Shown here: positions 1 to 8,715 of the stretch, in pieces
Layout: each line of letters starts with the position of its first letter
Position numbering within the stretch: position 1 is the first letter of the stretch
Notes under the pieces: generated by a model
What the model was told of the DNA's origin: nothing
Database searches by the model: none
Seen by the model: only the letters and a program-made list of their open reading frames with translations
NCBI GenBank assembly: GCA_913056175.1
Contig: CAJXLM010000002.1
Span: 53,063-117,062, forward strand
Length of the DNA: 64,000 nucleotides
Direction: 5' to 3'
Origin: an uncultured Opitutia bacterium
GTDB taxonomy: Bacteria > Verrucomicrobiota > Verrucomicrobiia > Opitutales > Puniceicoccaceae
Translations under genes and position numbers: made by a program

Positions 1-1062
1 CTCGACCTTCATGTTTGGGATGAGGAGTTTTTCGTCATTCTTGGCCCGTCTGGTGCCGGCAAGACGACCCTCTTGAAGACGGTCGCGGGGCTCTATCACC
101 ACAACGGTGGCCATCTCTATATTGATGGGCGACGCGTCGATGGGGTGCCTCCGGAGGACAGGAATACGGCGATGACCTTTGAGAGCTTCGCACTTTATCC
201 ACACCTGACCGTCTATGACAATATCGCAAACCCCTTGCGCTCCCCTCGCTACGGGATCCCTAGGGACGAGGTCGAGAGAGAAGTGCAGCGTGTCTGCGAC
301 CTTCTGGAGATTGGGCACCTCCTTCAGCGGTTCCCCAAGGAATTGAGCGGGGGCCAAAAGCAACGCGTATCCCTTGGACGAGCGATGGTGCGCAAGCCGA
401 CGGTCTTCTTGCTCGACGAGCCTCTTTCCCACGTGGACGCAAAGGTGCGCCACCGGATGCGCCTGGAGCTGAATCGTTTGCAGAGGGAGCTCAACACCAC
501 GACCCTTTACGTGACGCACGACTATCTGGAAGCGCTCTCCCTTGCCGACCGGGTCGGCATTTTGGAGGACGGACAACTTGTTCAGGTGGGCTCCCCGACC
601 GAGATCTATCGGCAACCGGTGAACGTCTCCGTCGCTGAGCAGGTGGGCTATCCCCGCATCAATCTCCTCGACGCATGGGTCGAGCATAGCGCGGGAGAAT
701 GGCAGGTTCGTCCTTTTGGAGCGGGGGGTCCGGTCCTTTTTTTCCCGGTTAGTGACGGCGCTGGCACATTGGATTGGGGCACCGGGGAGCATCTTCTGGG
801 CCTCCGTCCCCAGTCCATCCGGATTCATCCTCGGGGAAGCGGGCTGGGTGTGGTCCCTGCCCGTGTGTATGTGGCGACCCCCTTTGTTACCTATGCGATC
901 GTGACCCTACTGGTGGCCGAGGAAACCGAGCTGACCGCCTTGGTTCCGCCGGACCAGCAACTCGAGGCAGGGGAAGAGGTGGAGCTCAGCTTCTCCGGCT
1001 CCGAGTTCCTCTTTTTCGACCCGACCACTCACCTGAATCGTCAGACCCCGCATTCCGCTTAG
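1..1062 (+). CDS. ABC transporter ATP-binding protein, MalK/UgpC class (5' end outside window)
   Basis: The reading frame is open from base 1, so the true start lies upstream; 353 residues are visible. It is the cytoplasmic ATPase of a carbohydrate or polyol importer. Walker A GPSGAGKTT lies at visible residues 15-23, the signature LSGGQ and Walker B LLDEP follow, the H-loop is in YVTHD, and a C-terminal TOBE-like regulatory domain of about 110 residues closes the protein. The Q-loop reads TFESFALYPH, so the usual glutamine is a glutamate. A second, similar ATPase starts 8 bases after the stop. Two unequal ATPases in tandem are the arrangement of the rhizobial glycerol importer (GlpS/GlpT), so a polyol or glycerol substrate is likely but inferred. 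Permease and binding-protein genes are presumably upstream. Confidence 0.93.
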   Translation, partial: LDLHVWDEEFFVILGPSGAGKTTLLKTVAGLYHHNGGHLYIDGRRVDGVPPEDRNTAMTFESFALYPHLTVYDNIANPLRSPRYGIPRDEVEREVQRVCDLLEIGHLLQRFPKELSGGQKQRVSLGRAMVRKPTVFLLDEPLSHVDAKVRHRMRLELNRLQRELNTTTLYVTHDYLEALSLADRVGILEDGQLVQVGSPTEIYRQPVNVSVAEQVGYPRINLLDAWVEHSAGEWQVRPFGAGGPVLFFPVSDGAGTLDWGTGEHLLGLRPQSIRIHPRGSGLGVVPARVYVATPFVTYAIVTLLVAEETELTALVPPDQQLEAGEEVELSFSGSEFLFFDPTTHLNRQTPHSA

Positions 1063-1070
1063 CAAGCACC

Positions 1071-2207
1071 ATGCCCTCCGTCCGTCTTCAGCAGGTGAAC
1101 AAGATCTACCGGTCCAAACGCGAGCGGGTCCACGCGGTTCGTGATCTCAACCTCGGGATTACCGAAGGAGAATTCATGTGCCTGCTCGGTCCTTCCGGAT
1201 GCGGAAAAACCTCCAGCCTACGCATGATTGTTGGGTTGGAATCCATCTCCAGCGGGGAAATCTGGATTGGGGATCGCCTCGTCAATGACTTGAGTCCCCA
1301 GGAGCGGAATGTGGCCATGTCCTTTGAGAGCTACGCTCTCTACACGCACCTCTCCGTGGGTGAGAACATCACGTTTCCCCTCAAGGCAAAGGGGATGCCT
1401 CCGCCCGAACGCAGGAAGCGGCTTGTCGAAGTTGCTTCCATGCTGGAAATTAGTTCCCTGCTGAAGATGACGCCTTCGAGCTTGAGCAGCGGGCAAATGC
1501 AACAAGTTTCTCTTGCCCGAGCTCTCATTCGGGAGCCTTCCGTCTTCCTGCTCGACGAGCCACTCTCTCACCTTGACGTGAATCTGCGGGTCTACACCCG
1601 CAACCGCATCAAGCGCCTTCACACCGAGCTCGACACGACAATGATCTACGTGACCCACGATCAGCTCGAAGCGGTCGCTCTTGCTGATCGGATTGCGGTG
1701 ATGAATTTCGCCGAACTGCAGCAGGTCGGCACCCGCGAGGAGCTACTCGACCGACCGGCAAACCGCTTTGTTGCTGATTTCATTGGAGAGCCACCTATCA
1801 ATTTCTACGAAGTGGAGATCCAAGAGGACTTGAGAGAGACGACCCTTCGCGAGACTTCCGGAGCCTTTTCCTTGCCCTTGCCCTCCCGTTGGGAATCGAT
1901 TCTGGATCAGCTGGAGGGTACGGTCTTCGAGATCGGAGTTCGTCCTCACGACATCACTTTGCATGACCGGGGATATCCCCAGTCGGTGCAGGGCGAATGC
2001 GAGATTTTCGAATTCCTCGGGGAAGAAAATCATCTCACCCTGAAGGTGGGCGAGGTTCGAATGACGCTTGTGGTCTCCAACCGGGAATTTTTCGAGACCG
2101 GCGAGAAGGTGACCGTGTACCTCGACCCAAATCGGATCCACCTCTTCTCGAAAGACTCCGGAGCCTGTCTTTCCAGCCAACTTGGATCGGAGTCGGCATC
2201 CTGGTGA
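1071..2207 (+). CDS. ABC transporter ATP-binding protein, second subunit of a polyol-type importer
   Basis: A 378-residue MalK/UgpC-class ATPase that starts at the ATG 8 bases after the previous stop; the open frame extends upstream but homology begins here. Walker A is GPSGCGKTS, the signature is LSSGQ (one residue off LSGGQ), Walker B is LLDEP and the H-loop sits in YVTHDQLEA. The C-terminal third is a TOBE-like domain. The Q-loop is SFESYALYTH, again with Glu where Gln is expected, as in its neighbour. The pair probably forms a heterodimer energising one importer, like GlpS/GlpT. The SDR gene that follows 8 bases downstream points to an imported polyol that is then oxidised. Confidence 0.92.
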   Translation: MPSVRLQQVNKIYRSKRERVHAVRDLNLGITEGEFMCLLGPSGCGKTSSLRMIVGLESISSGEIWIGDRLVNDLSPQERNVAMSFESYALYTHLSVGENITFPLKAKGMPPPERRKRLVEVASMLEISSLLKMTPSSLSSGQMQQVSLARALIREPSVFLLDEPLSHLDVNLRVYTRNRIKRLHTELDTTMIYVTHDQLEAVALADRIAVMNFAELQQVGTREELLDRPANRFVADFIGEPPINFYEVEIQEDLRETTLRETSGAFSLPLPSRWESILDQLEGTVFEIGVRPHDITLHDRGYPQSVQGECEIFEFLGEENHLTLKVGEVRMTLVVSNREFFETGEKVTVYLDPNRIHLFSKDSGACLSSQLGSESASW

Positions 2208-2215
2208 TCGAAACG

Positions 2216-2947
2216 ATGCAAGCCCACTTTCACGCGAAGCGCGCCCTCGTTACGGGGGCTGGGAAGGGAATCGGCCAGGCGGTCAGCATGGCACTGCGAG
2301 GAGCCGGAGCCGAGGTGATTGCCTTGAGCCGTGATCCCGCCGATCTCCGCAAACTGGAGGAACAGGGGTGCATGACCATTTGCCTCGACCTCACGGATTT
2401 CGTGGCAATCGAGCGGATGTTGGAGGAGTTGGATCCGGTGGATTTCCTCGTCAACAACGCGGGCGTCTCGTTTCCGGAGCCCTTTCTCGAGACAAACTTC
2501 GGCAAGTTTCAGGAAACCCTCGCCATCAATACTTCGGCAGCCTTCCTCGTTTCCCAATGCGTTGCCCGCAGGCAAGTGGAGGCTGGGAAGAGAGGATCGA
2601 TCGTCCATGTCTCCAGCCAGGCCTCCCAGGTGGGTCTCGCCGACCATGCAGCCTACTGTGCTTCCAAGGGAGCTCTGGACCAGATCATGCGGGTCATGGC
2701 GCTGGAGCTGGGTCTGCACGGCATCCGTGTGAATTGTGTCAATCCGACGGTGACGCTAACCCCTCTCGGTCGACGGGCATGGTCGGATCCTCAAAAGCGC
2801 GATGAAATGCAGGCCAAGATCCCATTGGGCCGTTTTGCGGAGACCGACGAAGTGGTGCAGGCGATCCTCTTCCTGCTTGGGGATGACTCAAGCATGATCC
2901 ACGGGGCGACGGTCCCTGTGGACGGTGGCTTCCTGGCGGTACGCTAG
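2216..2947 (+). CDS. Short-chain dehydrogenase, L-xylulose reductase (DCXR)-like
   Basis: A 243-residue classical SDR that interconverts a sugar alcohol and a ketose (or a carbonyl and an alcohol) with NAD(P)(H). The nucleotide-binding TGAGKGIG is at about residues 13-20, LVNNAG is present, and the catalytic Ser and the YxxxK motif (YCASK) are intact. The C-terminal half, with VNCVNPTVTLTPLGRRAWSD followed by IPLGRFAE, resembles animal and bacterial DCXR proteins from memory. The ATG at 2216 gives the family's normal N-terminus; the open frame runs further upstream without homology. It lies 8 bases behind the second ATPase gene, so it is probably the last gene of the importer operon. Its stop codon shares the bases CTAG with the stop of the convergent bioY. 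Confidence 0.88.
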   Translation: MQAHFHAKRALVTGAGKGIGQAVSMALRGAGAEVIALSRDPADLRKLEEQGCMTICLDLTDFVAIERMLEELDPVDFLVNNAGVSFPEPFLETNFGKFQETLAINTSAAFLVSQCVARRQVEAGKRGSIVHVSSQASQVGLADHAAYCASKGALDQIMRVMALELGLHGIRVNCVNPTVTLTPLGRRAWSDPQKRDEMQAKIPLGRFAETDEVVQAILFLLGDDSSMIHGATVPVDGGFLAVR

Positions 2948-3498
2948 CAGTTCGCCTTCCCCTTTCCCGTTCCGGGCCGCGCTCGGGCCAGTCCCTGAAC
3001 CACAAAGGCGGTGAGGACGGCCTTGAGGAGGTCGCCGGGAACGAACACGAGGACCGCCTGGCTGGCGGCTGCCCATTCCATGCCGGTGGTCCAGTGCAGC
3101 CCGGGAATGCCGCAGGCGTAGAGGACGAGGACACCCCCGCCGAGGGAGGCGAGGAGGGCGGCGGCGAAGACGGGCAGGCGATGCAGGGCTTGCATGAGGT
3201 AGCCGGTGGCCGCCGCCGCCGGGGCGAAGCCGAGGGCGAAACCGGCCGTGGGCCCGGCGAAGACCCCGAGCCCGCCCCGTCCGCCGGAGAGGAGGGGAGC
3301 TCCGAGGGCGACCGCGAAGAGGAAGAGGGCGAGGGCGAGGAAGGCCCGGCGGGGGCCGAGGAGGACCCCGGTGAGCATCACCCCGAGGGACTGTGCGGTG
3401 AGGGGAACCCCGAAGAGGAAGGGGAGGGGGGGGAGCAGCCCGAGCGCGGCCACGAGGGCGGCGAAGAGGGCGATCTGGACGAGACCGCCCTCCCTCAC
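2944..3498 (-). CDS. bioY: Biotin ECF transporter S component BioY
   Basis: The 184-residue integral membrane, substrate-capturing component of the biotin energy-coupling-factor importer. About six hydrophobic helices are visible, with the family features FGVPLTAQSLGVML near residue 28 and a charged FVPGDLLKAVLTA segment near the C-terminus. The start is GTG at 3498, overlapping the bioN stop by 4 bases (GTGA), which implies translational coupling. With bioN and bioM it makes a complete BioMNY system. It converges on the SDR gene with overlapping stop codons and no room for a separate terminator. Confidence 0.9.
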   Translation of the reverse strand: MREGGLVQIALFAALVAALGLLPPLPFLFGVPLTAQSLGVMLTGVLLGPRRAFLALALFLFAVALGAPLLSGGRGGLGVFAGPTAGFALGFAPAAAATGYLMQALHRLPVFAAALLASLGGGVLVLYACGIPGLHWTTGMEWAAASQAVLVFVPGDLLKAVLTAFVVQGLARARPGTGKGKANC

Positions 3499-4154
3499 GG
3501 CCGGGCCTCCTCGCGCTGTTGCCGGGGGGCGGGGCGGGGAGGTGCCCGCTCCGCCGGACCGGCGATCCCGCCGCGGGCGGCGAGAGCCTCCTCGACCCGT
3601 TCGCCGAGCGCGAGGGTGCGCAGGGTGAGCGGGACGGCGAGCCGCCACTGCTGGCGGCCCCCGCCACGGGCCCGCCAGGCCTGCCGGAGTTGCTGGCCCA
3701 TGCCGAGGAGCACCGGGACGAAGCGGAGGAGGAGGGCGAGGGCAAAGGCGAGGCGCTCCGGCCGCAGCCCGAACCAGCGGAGGGGAGCGAGCACCGGACG
3801 GAGCGCCTCGAGCATGGCCTCGAGCGGGGTTGTCAGGGTGATGAGGTGAGCGAGGAGGAGGAGGGCGGCCATCCGCTCGAGGAGGACGAGGGCGGCGGGC
3901 AGGCCGGCGGCCCATCCCTGAAACGCGAAAAGGAGCGCGAAGAGCGGTAGCAGCGGGCGCAGGAACCGGAGCTGGGCCAGCCCGCGTAGCCCGAGGGAAG
4001 CGTAGGCGGCCAGGACGAGGCCGAGGACGATCCCGAGCGGGAGCGGACGGTCGAGCCAGGGGAGGGCGGTTCCGAGGCCGGCGAGCACGAGCAGCTTCAG
4101 GCCGGCGGGGCAGCGGTGCAACCAGCTCGGGCCGGGCAGGTAGAGGGTCAGCAT
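3495..4154 (-). CDS. bioN: ECF transporter transmembrane (T) component, BioN
   Basis: The 219-residue transmembrane coupling subunit that links the BioM ATPase to the BioY binding component. It is strongly hydrophobic, and the C-terminal half carries the EcfT-type cytoplasmic coupling helices with Arg-rich stretches (QAWRARGGG, and ALAARGG matching the A-R-G motif that docks on the ATPase). The ATG at 4154 lies inside the end of bioM (7-base overlap), and the stop overlaps the bioY GTG. Assignment as BioN rather than a general EcfT rests on its position between an ECF ATPase and BioY. Confidence 0.85.
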   Translation of the reverse strand: MLTLYLPGPSWLHRCPAGLKLLVLAGLGTALPWLDRPLPLGIVLGLVLAAYASLGLRGLAQLRFLRPLLPLFALLFAFQGWAAGLPAALVLLERMAALLLLAHLITLTTPLEAMLEALRPVLAPLRWFGLRPERLAFALALLLRFVPVLLGMGQQLRQAWRARGGGRQQWRLAVPLTLRTLALGERVEEALAARGGIAGPAERAPPRPAPRQQREEARP

Positions 4155-4906
4155 GGCGATTCCTCCGCCCCCTCGCGGCAGAAGTCCCGGAAAGCCGGCA
4201 GGACCCGCTCCGGTGGGCCGTCCTCCCGCAGGCGGCCGCCGTCCAGCCAGAGAACGCGCTCGACGGCGCCCAAAGTGTCGAGGTCGTGGCTGACGAGGAC
4301 CACTTGCTGGGAGAGCTCCCCCAGCCGGGCGAGGAGAGCCCAGCGGGCGCGCGGGTCGAGGCTGGCGAAGGGCTCGTCCAGCAGGAGGACGCGCGGCTCC
4401 ATGGCGAGCACCGCGAGGATGCACAACCAGTGGCGCTGGCCCTCCGAGAGGGTGTGCACGGGCCGGTCCGCCCACGACTCCCGTCTGTGCTCCCGCAGGA
4501 TTTCCCGGGCGCGCTCCTGGGCCTGCGCGCGGGTCCGGCCAAGGTTGCGCAGGCCAAAGGTGATTTCCTCGAGGACGGTGGGAAAGAGGATCTGGTGGTC
4601 GGGGTTCTGGAAGATCATCCCCGCGAGGGAGGCCATCCGGGCCGGGCCCTCCGCCGGGTCCGCCCCGGCCACCCGGACCGTCCCGCGGGTGGCCGGGAGC
4701 AACCCGTTCAGCACCCGCAGCAAGGAACTCTTGCCGGAGCCGTTCACCCCGACCACCCCGATGCGGTCTTCCCGGAGGTCGAGATCGAGCCCGCGCAGCA
4801 CCGCAACCCCCTCCCGGTCGAGGTCCACCCCGCGCAGCTCGATGCCTCCGGAGGGGGCACGAAGGGGCCGGGGCCCGGGGGCACGAGGTGGGGAGGGCCG
4901 AGGCAT
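4148..4906 (-). CDS. bioM: ECF transporter ATP-binding protein, BioM
   Basis: A 252-residue ECF-type ATPase. Walker A is GVNGSGKSS, the Q-loop is GMIFQNPDHQILFPTV (the NPD-Q element typical of ECF ATPases), the signature is LSEGQ, Walker B is LLLDEP and the H-loop is in LVSHD. It powers biotin uptake through BioN and BioY. It is the first gene of the bioM-bioN-bioY operon. The 100 bases upstream (4907-5006) separate it from manA on the same strand and hold no promoter or BirA operator that I would defend. Confidence 0.9.
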   Translation of the reverse strand: MPRPSPPRAPGPRPLRAPSGGIELRGVDLDREGVAVLRGLDLDLREDRIGVVGVNGSGKSSLLRVLNGLLPATRGTVRVAGADPAEGPARMASLAGMIFQNPDHQILFPTVLEEITFGLRNLGRTRAQAQERAREILREHRRESWADRPVHTLSEGQRHWLCILAVLAMEPRVLLLDEPFASLDPRARWALLARLGELSQQVVLVSHDLDTLGAVERVLWLDGGRLREDGPPERVLPAFRDFCREGAEESPC

Positions 4907-5006
4907 GGGTCGAGAGCCAAGGGAGATACGGTTGGAATGTACATCGAAAAGTGGGGAAGGTTGACAATCGGCCCGCGATGGGCAGGGCGGTGAACCCGTT
5001 CCTCCC

Positions 5007-5990
5007 TTAGCCCTCGGCGGAAAACCGGTCGGTCACCAGGAGGGTGACCTCGCCCGCCGTGTGGAAGGAAGGTTCCCTGCCCGCGGGGACAAGAGCGGTA
5101 TCCCCCGCGGTCAGTTCCTTGCCGCGGCTCTCGAGCAGTCTGCCCGCGAGCAGGTGGAGCAGCCGGGGTTCGCCGGGTCCGCGAAGGATCCAGGGTTCCC
5201 CGGCGGGGAGGCGGACCCGGCGGATCCGGAAGACCGCCTCCTCCACGAGGACCTCCTCGCCGGGACCGGCGGGGGCGGGCAACAGGGGCGGGCTCTCGTC
5301 GTCGAGGCAAACGGAGGCGAGGGCTTCCTCGAGGTGGAGATCCCGCGGTTGTCCGTCCAGGCCGGTCCGCCCCCAGTCGTAGACGCGGTAGGTGGTGTCG
5401 GAGTTCTGCTGGATCTCGAGCAGGATGCAGCCGGCGTCGATCGCGTGGAGGCGTCCGCTGGGGAGGAAGAGGGATTCGCCCGCGCGGACCGGGGAGCGGG
5501 GCACGCAGTCCTCCGCGCGCCCGCCCGCCACCGCCGCGCGCAGGCCCTCCCGATCGATCCCCGGGAGAACCCCGGCGAAGACCCCGGCCCCGGGGTCGGT
5601 CTCCGCGAAGTACCAGAACTCGTCCTTGGGCTCCCCGCCGAGGGTGGGGGCGACGGAAGCGGGGGGATGGACCTGCAGGCTGAGCCGTTCCCGGCAGTAG
5701 AGCCATTTCACGAGGAGGGGAAAGCGCGGGGTGGGGGAGGGGGGCTCCCCGCCGAGGAGACTCCGCGGGTCGAGCTCGCAGAGCTCGCGGAGGCTCATGC
5801 CCGCACAGGGCCCGCCGCGCACCACCGACTGGGCCTCCTCCCGGTCGACCAGATCCCAGCTCTCCCCGATCGCCGCGCCGTTGTCCGGCAAGCGCCGGCG
5901 CGCCCCGTCGGGAGCGGCGCGCATGCCCCACACCCTTTCCCGGTAGAGGGGTTCGAACAAAAATAGGGTTTCCGTGGCGGCGGGATTCAT
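5007..5990 (-). CDS. manA: Mannose-6-phosphate isomerase, class I (small type)
   Basis: A 327-residue zinc isomerase interconverting mannose 6-phosphate and fructose 6-phosphate, the entry point to GDP-mannose and mannose use. Family signatures are QVHPP and KDEFWYF (zinc and active-site region) and, further on, PSGRLHAI and LLEIQQNSDTTYRVYDWGR. The length matches the Bacillus-type ManA rather than the longer enterobacterial form. The ATG at 5990 was chosen because homology begins within about ten residues of it; the frame is open 20 codons further, but that would overlap ftsK. It is divergent from ftsK with only 16 bases between starts. Confidence 0.9.
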   Translation of the reverse strand: MNPAATETLFLFEPLYRERVWGMRAAPDGARRRLPDNGAAIGESWDLVDREEAQSVVRGGPCAGMSLRELCELDPRSLLGGEPPSPTPRFPLLVKWLYCRERLSLQVHPPASVAPTLGGEPKDEFWYFAETDPGAGVFAGVLPGIDREGLRAAVAGGRAEDCVPRSPVRAGESLFLPSGRLHAIDAGCILLEIQQNSDTTYRVYDWGRTGLDGQPRDLHLEEALASVCLDDESPPLLPAPAGPGEEVLVEEAVFRIRRVRLPAGEPWILRGPGEPRLLHLLAGRLLESRGKELTAGDTALVPAGREPSFHTAGEVTLLVTDRFSAEG

Positions 5991-6006
5991 CTTCCGTGAA
6001 GGGTCG

Positions 6007-8715
6007 ATGGCTTCGAAACGTCCCAGCAAGAAAAAGGCGGTGCAAGCCACCTTTCAGCCCCGCACCTCCCCCGTCCGGCCGGTCCGGGGGGCGCTGCTGG
6101 TGGGCGTGGGCCTCCTCCTCCTCGTGGCGCTGGCCGACTACCGGCCGACCCAGGAGGGCTTCCTCCGCGCGTGGGCGACCTCCACCGCGGTGGACCCGGA
6201 TCCCAACCTCGTCGGCCGCTTCGGGCGGGACGCCTCCTTCCTCCTGCTCTCCGCCTTTGGGCTCGGGGCCTGGTTCCCGCTCTTCGCGCTCCTCTGGGTG
6301 GGCCTTCTCCAGTTCCTGAAACGCGCCCACCTGGTCACCCTTCCGCGGGTCCTCGTGCTGGTGCTGGCCACGCTCGGGGCGAGCGGTCTCGCCAACACGG
6401 CCTCCCTCCTCTGGTTTCCCGGCCTCGAGGGCCTCTTTCCTCCGGATTTCTTCCCCCGCGGCACCGGGGGCGCGGTCGGTTACCTCGTGAATGAGGCCTT
6501 CCTCTACGAGGTCCTCGGAACCTTCGGGAGTGTCCTCGTGCAGGGGGTGCTGCTCCTGCTCGGGTTTGCTGCCCTCTTCAGCGATCCCTCCCGCAACCTC
6601 TTCGAGCGGGCCTTCCAGCGCTGGAGCTCCGGGGCGAAGGAGCGTCGGGAGGCCCGGCGGGAGAAACGGGCGGCGAAGGCCGCCGGTCGCGAGGACCGGG
6701 CCACCCGGCGCGAGCGCAGGGAGGCGGCCCGGGCGGAGCGTCGGCAGCGGCGGGAAGCCCGGACCACCCGGCGGGCGGAGCGCCGGCAGCGGCGCGCGGA
6801 GAAGCGGGCGGAACGCGAGCGGCGCCGGAAGGAGCGGACTGGGGGCGGGGTGGTGGGAGCGGACACCCCGGAGGAAGCCCCCGCCGCGCCCCGGCGGCGA
6901 AAGAAGGCCGGACGGAACGGGACGGCTCTGCCGGAGGAGGAGGAGGCCGTGGACAGCGCCCTTCTCAGTGGCCACATTCCCCGGTGGCGGGCGGAGTCGC
7001 GTACCCCGGAGGCTCCCGCGACACCGGCTCCGGAGGAGGAGCCGGCGGCCCCGCCCGTCCGGAAGCGGGCCTCGCGGAAGGAGCCCGCCCCTTCCGCCGG
7101 GCCCGCGGAAGGGGATAGGGAGGAGGCTCCGGCCCTGCGGATCGTGGCGGGGGAAAAGGTCGAGAAGGCCCGGCCGAAGACCCCGGCCCGGCGGGGCAAC
7201 TATCACTTTCCCTCGATCGACCGCCTCGAGGAGCCGGCCCCCTTCGACGAAACCTCAGCCGAGGACCACGCCGAGACCGCCCGGTCCCTCCAGCGGACCC
7301 TCGCGGATTTCGGTCTGAAGGTGGACCTGGGGGAGGTCCACACCGGTCCGGTGATCACCCGCTACGAGGTCTACCCGGCCCCCGGGGTGAAAGTGGAGCG
7401 GATCGCGAACCTCGCCAACAACCTGGGGATGAGCCTGAAGGCGCAGGCCGTGCGGATCCTCGCGCCGGTCCCGGGGAAGGGGTGCGTGGGGATCGAGGTA
7501 CCCAACCGGCGGCCCTCCCCGGTGCATCTGCGCGAGATCATCGAGTCGAAGGCCTGGGTGGAGGCGGAGGCGGACATCCCGCTCATCCTCGGCAAGGAGG
7601 TGAGCGGGAAGCCACTGGTGACCGATCTCGCCCGCATGCCCCACCTGCTCATCGCCGGGGCGACCGGCTCCGGGAAGACCGTCTGCCTGAACAGCGTGAT
7701 CGCCTCGTTGCTCTACCGGATGAGCCCGGAGGACCTCCGCTTCCTCATGATCGACCCGAAGATCGTGGAGATGCAGATGTACAACCGGCTTCCCCATATG
7801 CTCGTGCCGGTGGTCACCGATCCCAAGAAGGTACCGGGCGCCCTCAAGTGGCTCATCGGGGAAATGGAGCGGCGCTACCGCATCTTTGCCCGGGCCAACG
7901 TCCGCAACATCGCCGGCTTCAACGGGAAGATCCTCCGCAACCGGGAGGAGCGGAAGCGGGCCGAGGAAATGGACGCCTCCATGTCCGCGGAGGAGCGGGC
8001 CGCCCTTCTCGAGGCCCGGGAGGGCGGCAAGAACGACGACGACTTTGAGATGCCCACCGAGAAGATACCCTACATCGTCTGCGTCGTCGACGAGTTGGCC
8101 GACCTCATGATGGTGGCCCCGGCGGACATCGAGACGGGCATCGCCCGCCTCGCCCAGCTGGCCCGGGCCGCCGGCATCCACCTCGTCCTCGCCACCCAGC
8201 GCCCCTCCGTGAACGTGGTCACCGGGGTCATCAAGGCGAACCTGCCCAGCCGCATCGCCTTCAAGACCGCCTCGAAGGTGGACAGCCGGACCATCCTCGA
8301 CGAGAACGGCGCGGATGCCCTCATCGGGCGGGGGGACATGCTCTTCCTGCCGCCCGGGGCCCACTCCCTCGTGCGGGCCCAGGGGGCCCTCGTCTCCGAT
8401 GACGAGATCAACGGGATCGTCGAGGAGCTCGCCGCGAACGGTCCCCCGGACATCGACGAGAACGCCGTCGCCGCCATCGAATCCGGCGACGGGGAAGAGG
8501 GGGGCGACATCGAGGGGGACTTCGAGGACGACCTCGTGCCGAAGGCCCTCGAGGTGATCCGCTCCTCCCGGCGGGCCTCCACCTCCATGCTGCAGCGGCG
8601 CCTGAAGATCGGCTACAACCGGGCCGCCCGGATCATGGAGATCCTCGAGGACGAGGGCTACGTCGGCCCGGAGAACGGGGCCCAGCCCCGCGAGATCCTC
8701 ACGGACTCGGAGTAG
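6007..8715 (+). CDS. ftsK: DNA translocase FtsK
   Basis: The 902-residue septal DNA pump that clears chromosomes from the division plane and activates XerCD. The N-terminal 190 residues contain four hydrophobic helices. They are followed by an extraordinarily Arg/Glu/Ala-rich linker (about residues 211-278) and a proline- and glutamate-rich stretch. The motor has Walker A AGATGSGKT near residue 550, Walker B VVDELADLMM and the ATQRPSVNVVTG segment. A winged-helix gamma domain (SMLQRRLKIGYNRAARIMEI) closes the protein. The ATG at 6007 has GAAGG upstream; an in-frame upstream start at 5974 would overlap manA. Its end overlaps the convergent ABC-kinase gene by 17 bases. Confidence 0.95.
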   Translation: MASKRPSKKKAVQATFQPRTSPVRPVRGALLVGVGLLLLVALADYRPTQEGFLRAWATSTAVDPDPNLVGRFGRDASFLLLSAFGLGAWFPLFALLWVGLLQFLKRAHLVTLPRVLVLVLATLGASGLANTASLLWFPGLEGLFPPDFFPRGTGGAVGYLVNEAFLYEVLGTFGSVLVQGVLLLLGFAALFSDPSRNLFERAFQRWSSGAKERREARREKRAAKAAGREDRATRRERREAARAERRQRREARTTRRAERRQRRAEKRAERERRRKERTGGGVVGADTPEEAPAAPRRRKKAGRNGTALPEEEEAVDSALLSGHIPRWRAESRTPEAPATPAPEEEPAAPPVRKRASRKEPAPSAGPAEGDREEAPALRIVAGEKVEKARPKTPARRGNYHFPSIDRLEEPAPFDETSAEDHAETARSLQRTLADFGLKVDLGEVHTGPVITRYEVYPAPGVKVERIANLANNLGMSLKAQAVRILAPVPGKGCVGIEVPNRRPSPVHLREIIESKAWVEAEADIPLILGKEVSGKPLVTDLARMPHLLIAGATGSGKTVCLNSVIASLLYRMSPEDLRFLMIDPKIVEMQMYNRLPHMLVPVVTDPKKVPGALKWLIGEMERRYRIFARANVRNIAGFNGKILRNREERKRAEEMDASMSAEERAALLEAREGGKNDDDFEMPTEKIPYIVCVVDELADLMMVAPADIETGIARLAQLARAAGIHLVLATQRPSVNVVTGVIKANLPSRIAFKTASKVDSRTILDENGADALIGRGDMLFLPPGAHSLVRAQGALVSDDEINGIVEELAANGPPDIDENAVAAIESGDGEEGGDIEGDFEDDLVPKALEVIRSSRRASTSMLQRRLKIGYNRAARIMEILEDEGYVGPENGAQPREILTDSE

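Noticed and set aside
4907..5006. A TTGTCAACC-like half of a BirA operator upstream of bioM
   Set aside because: The required second half site (GGTT-ACAA) at the right distance is absent, so a biotin operator is not supported.
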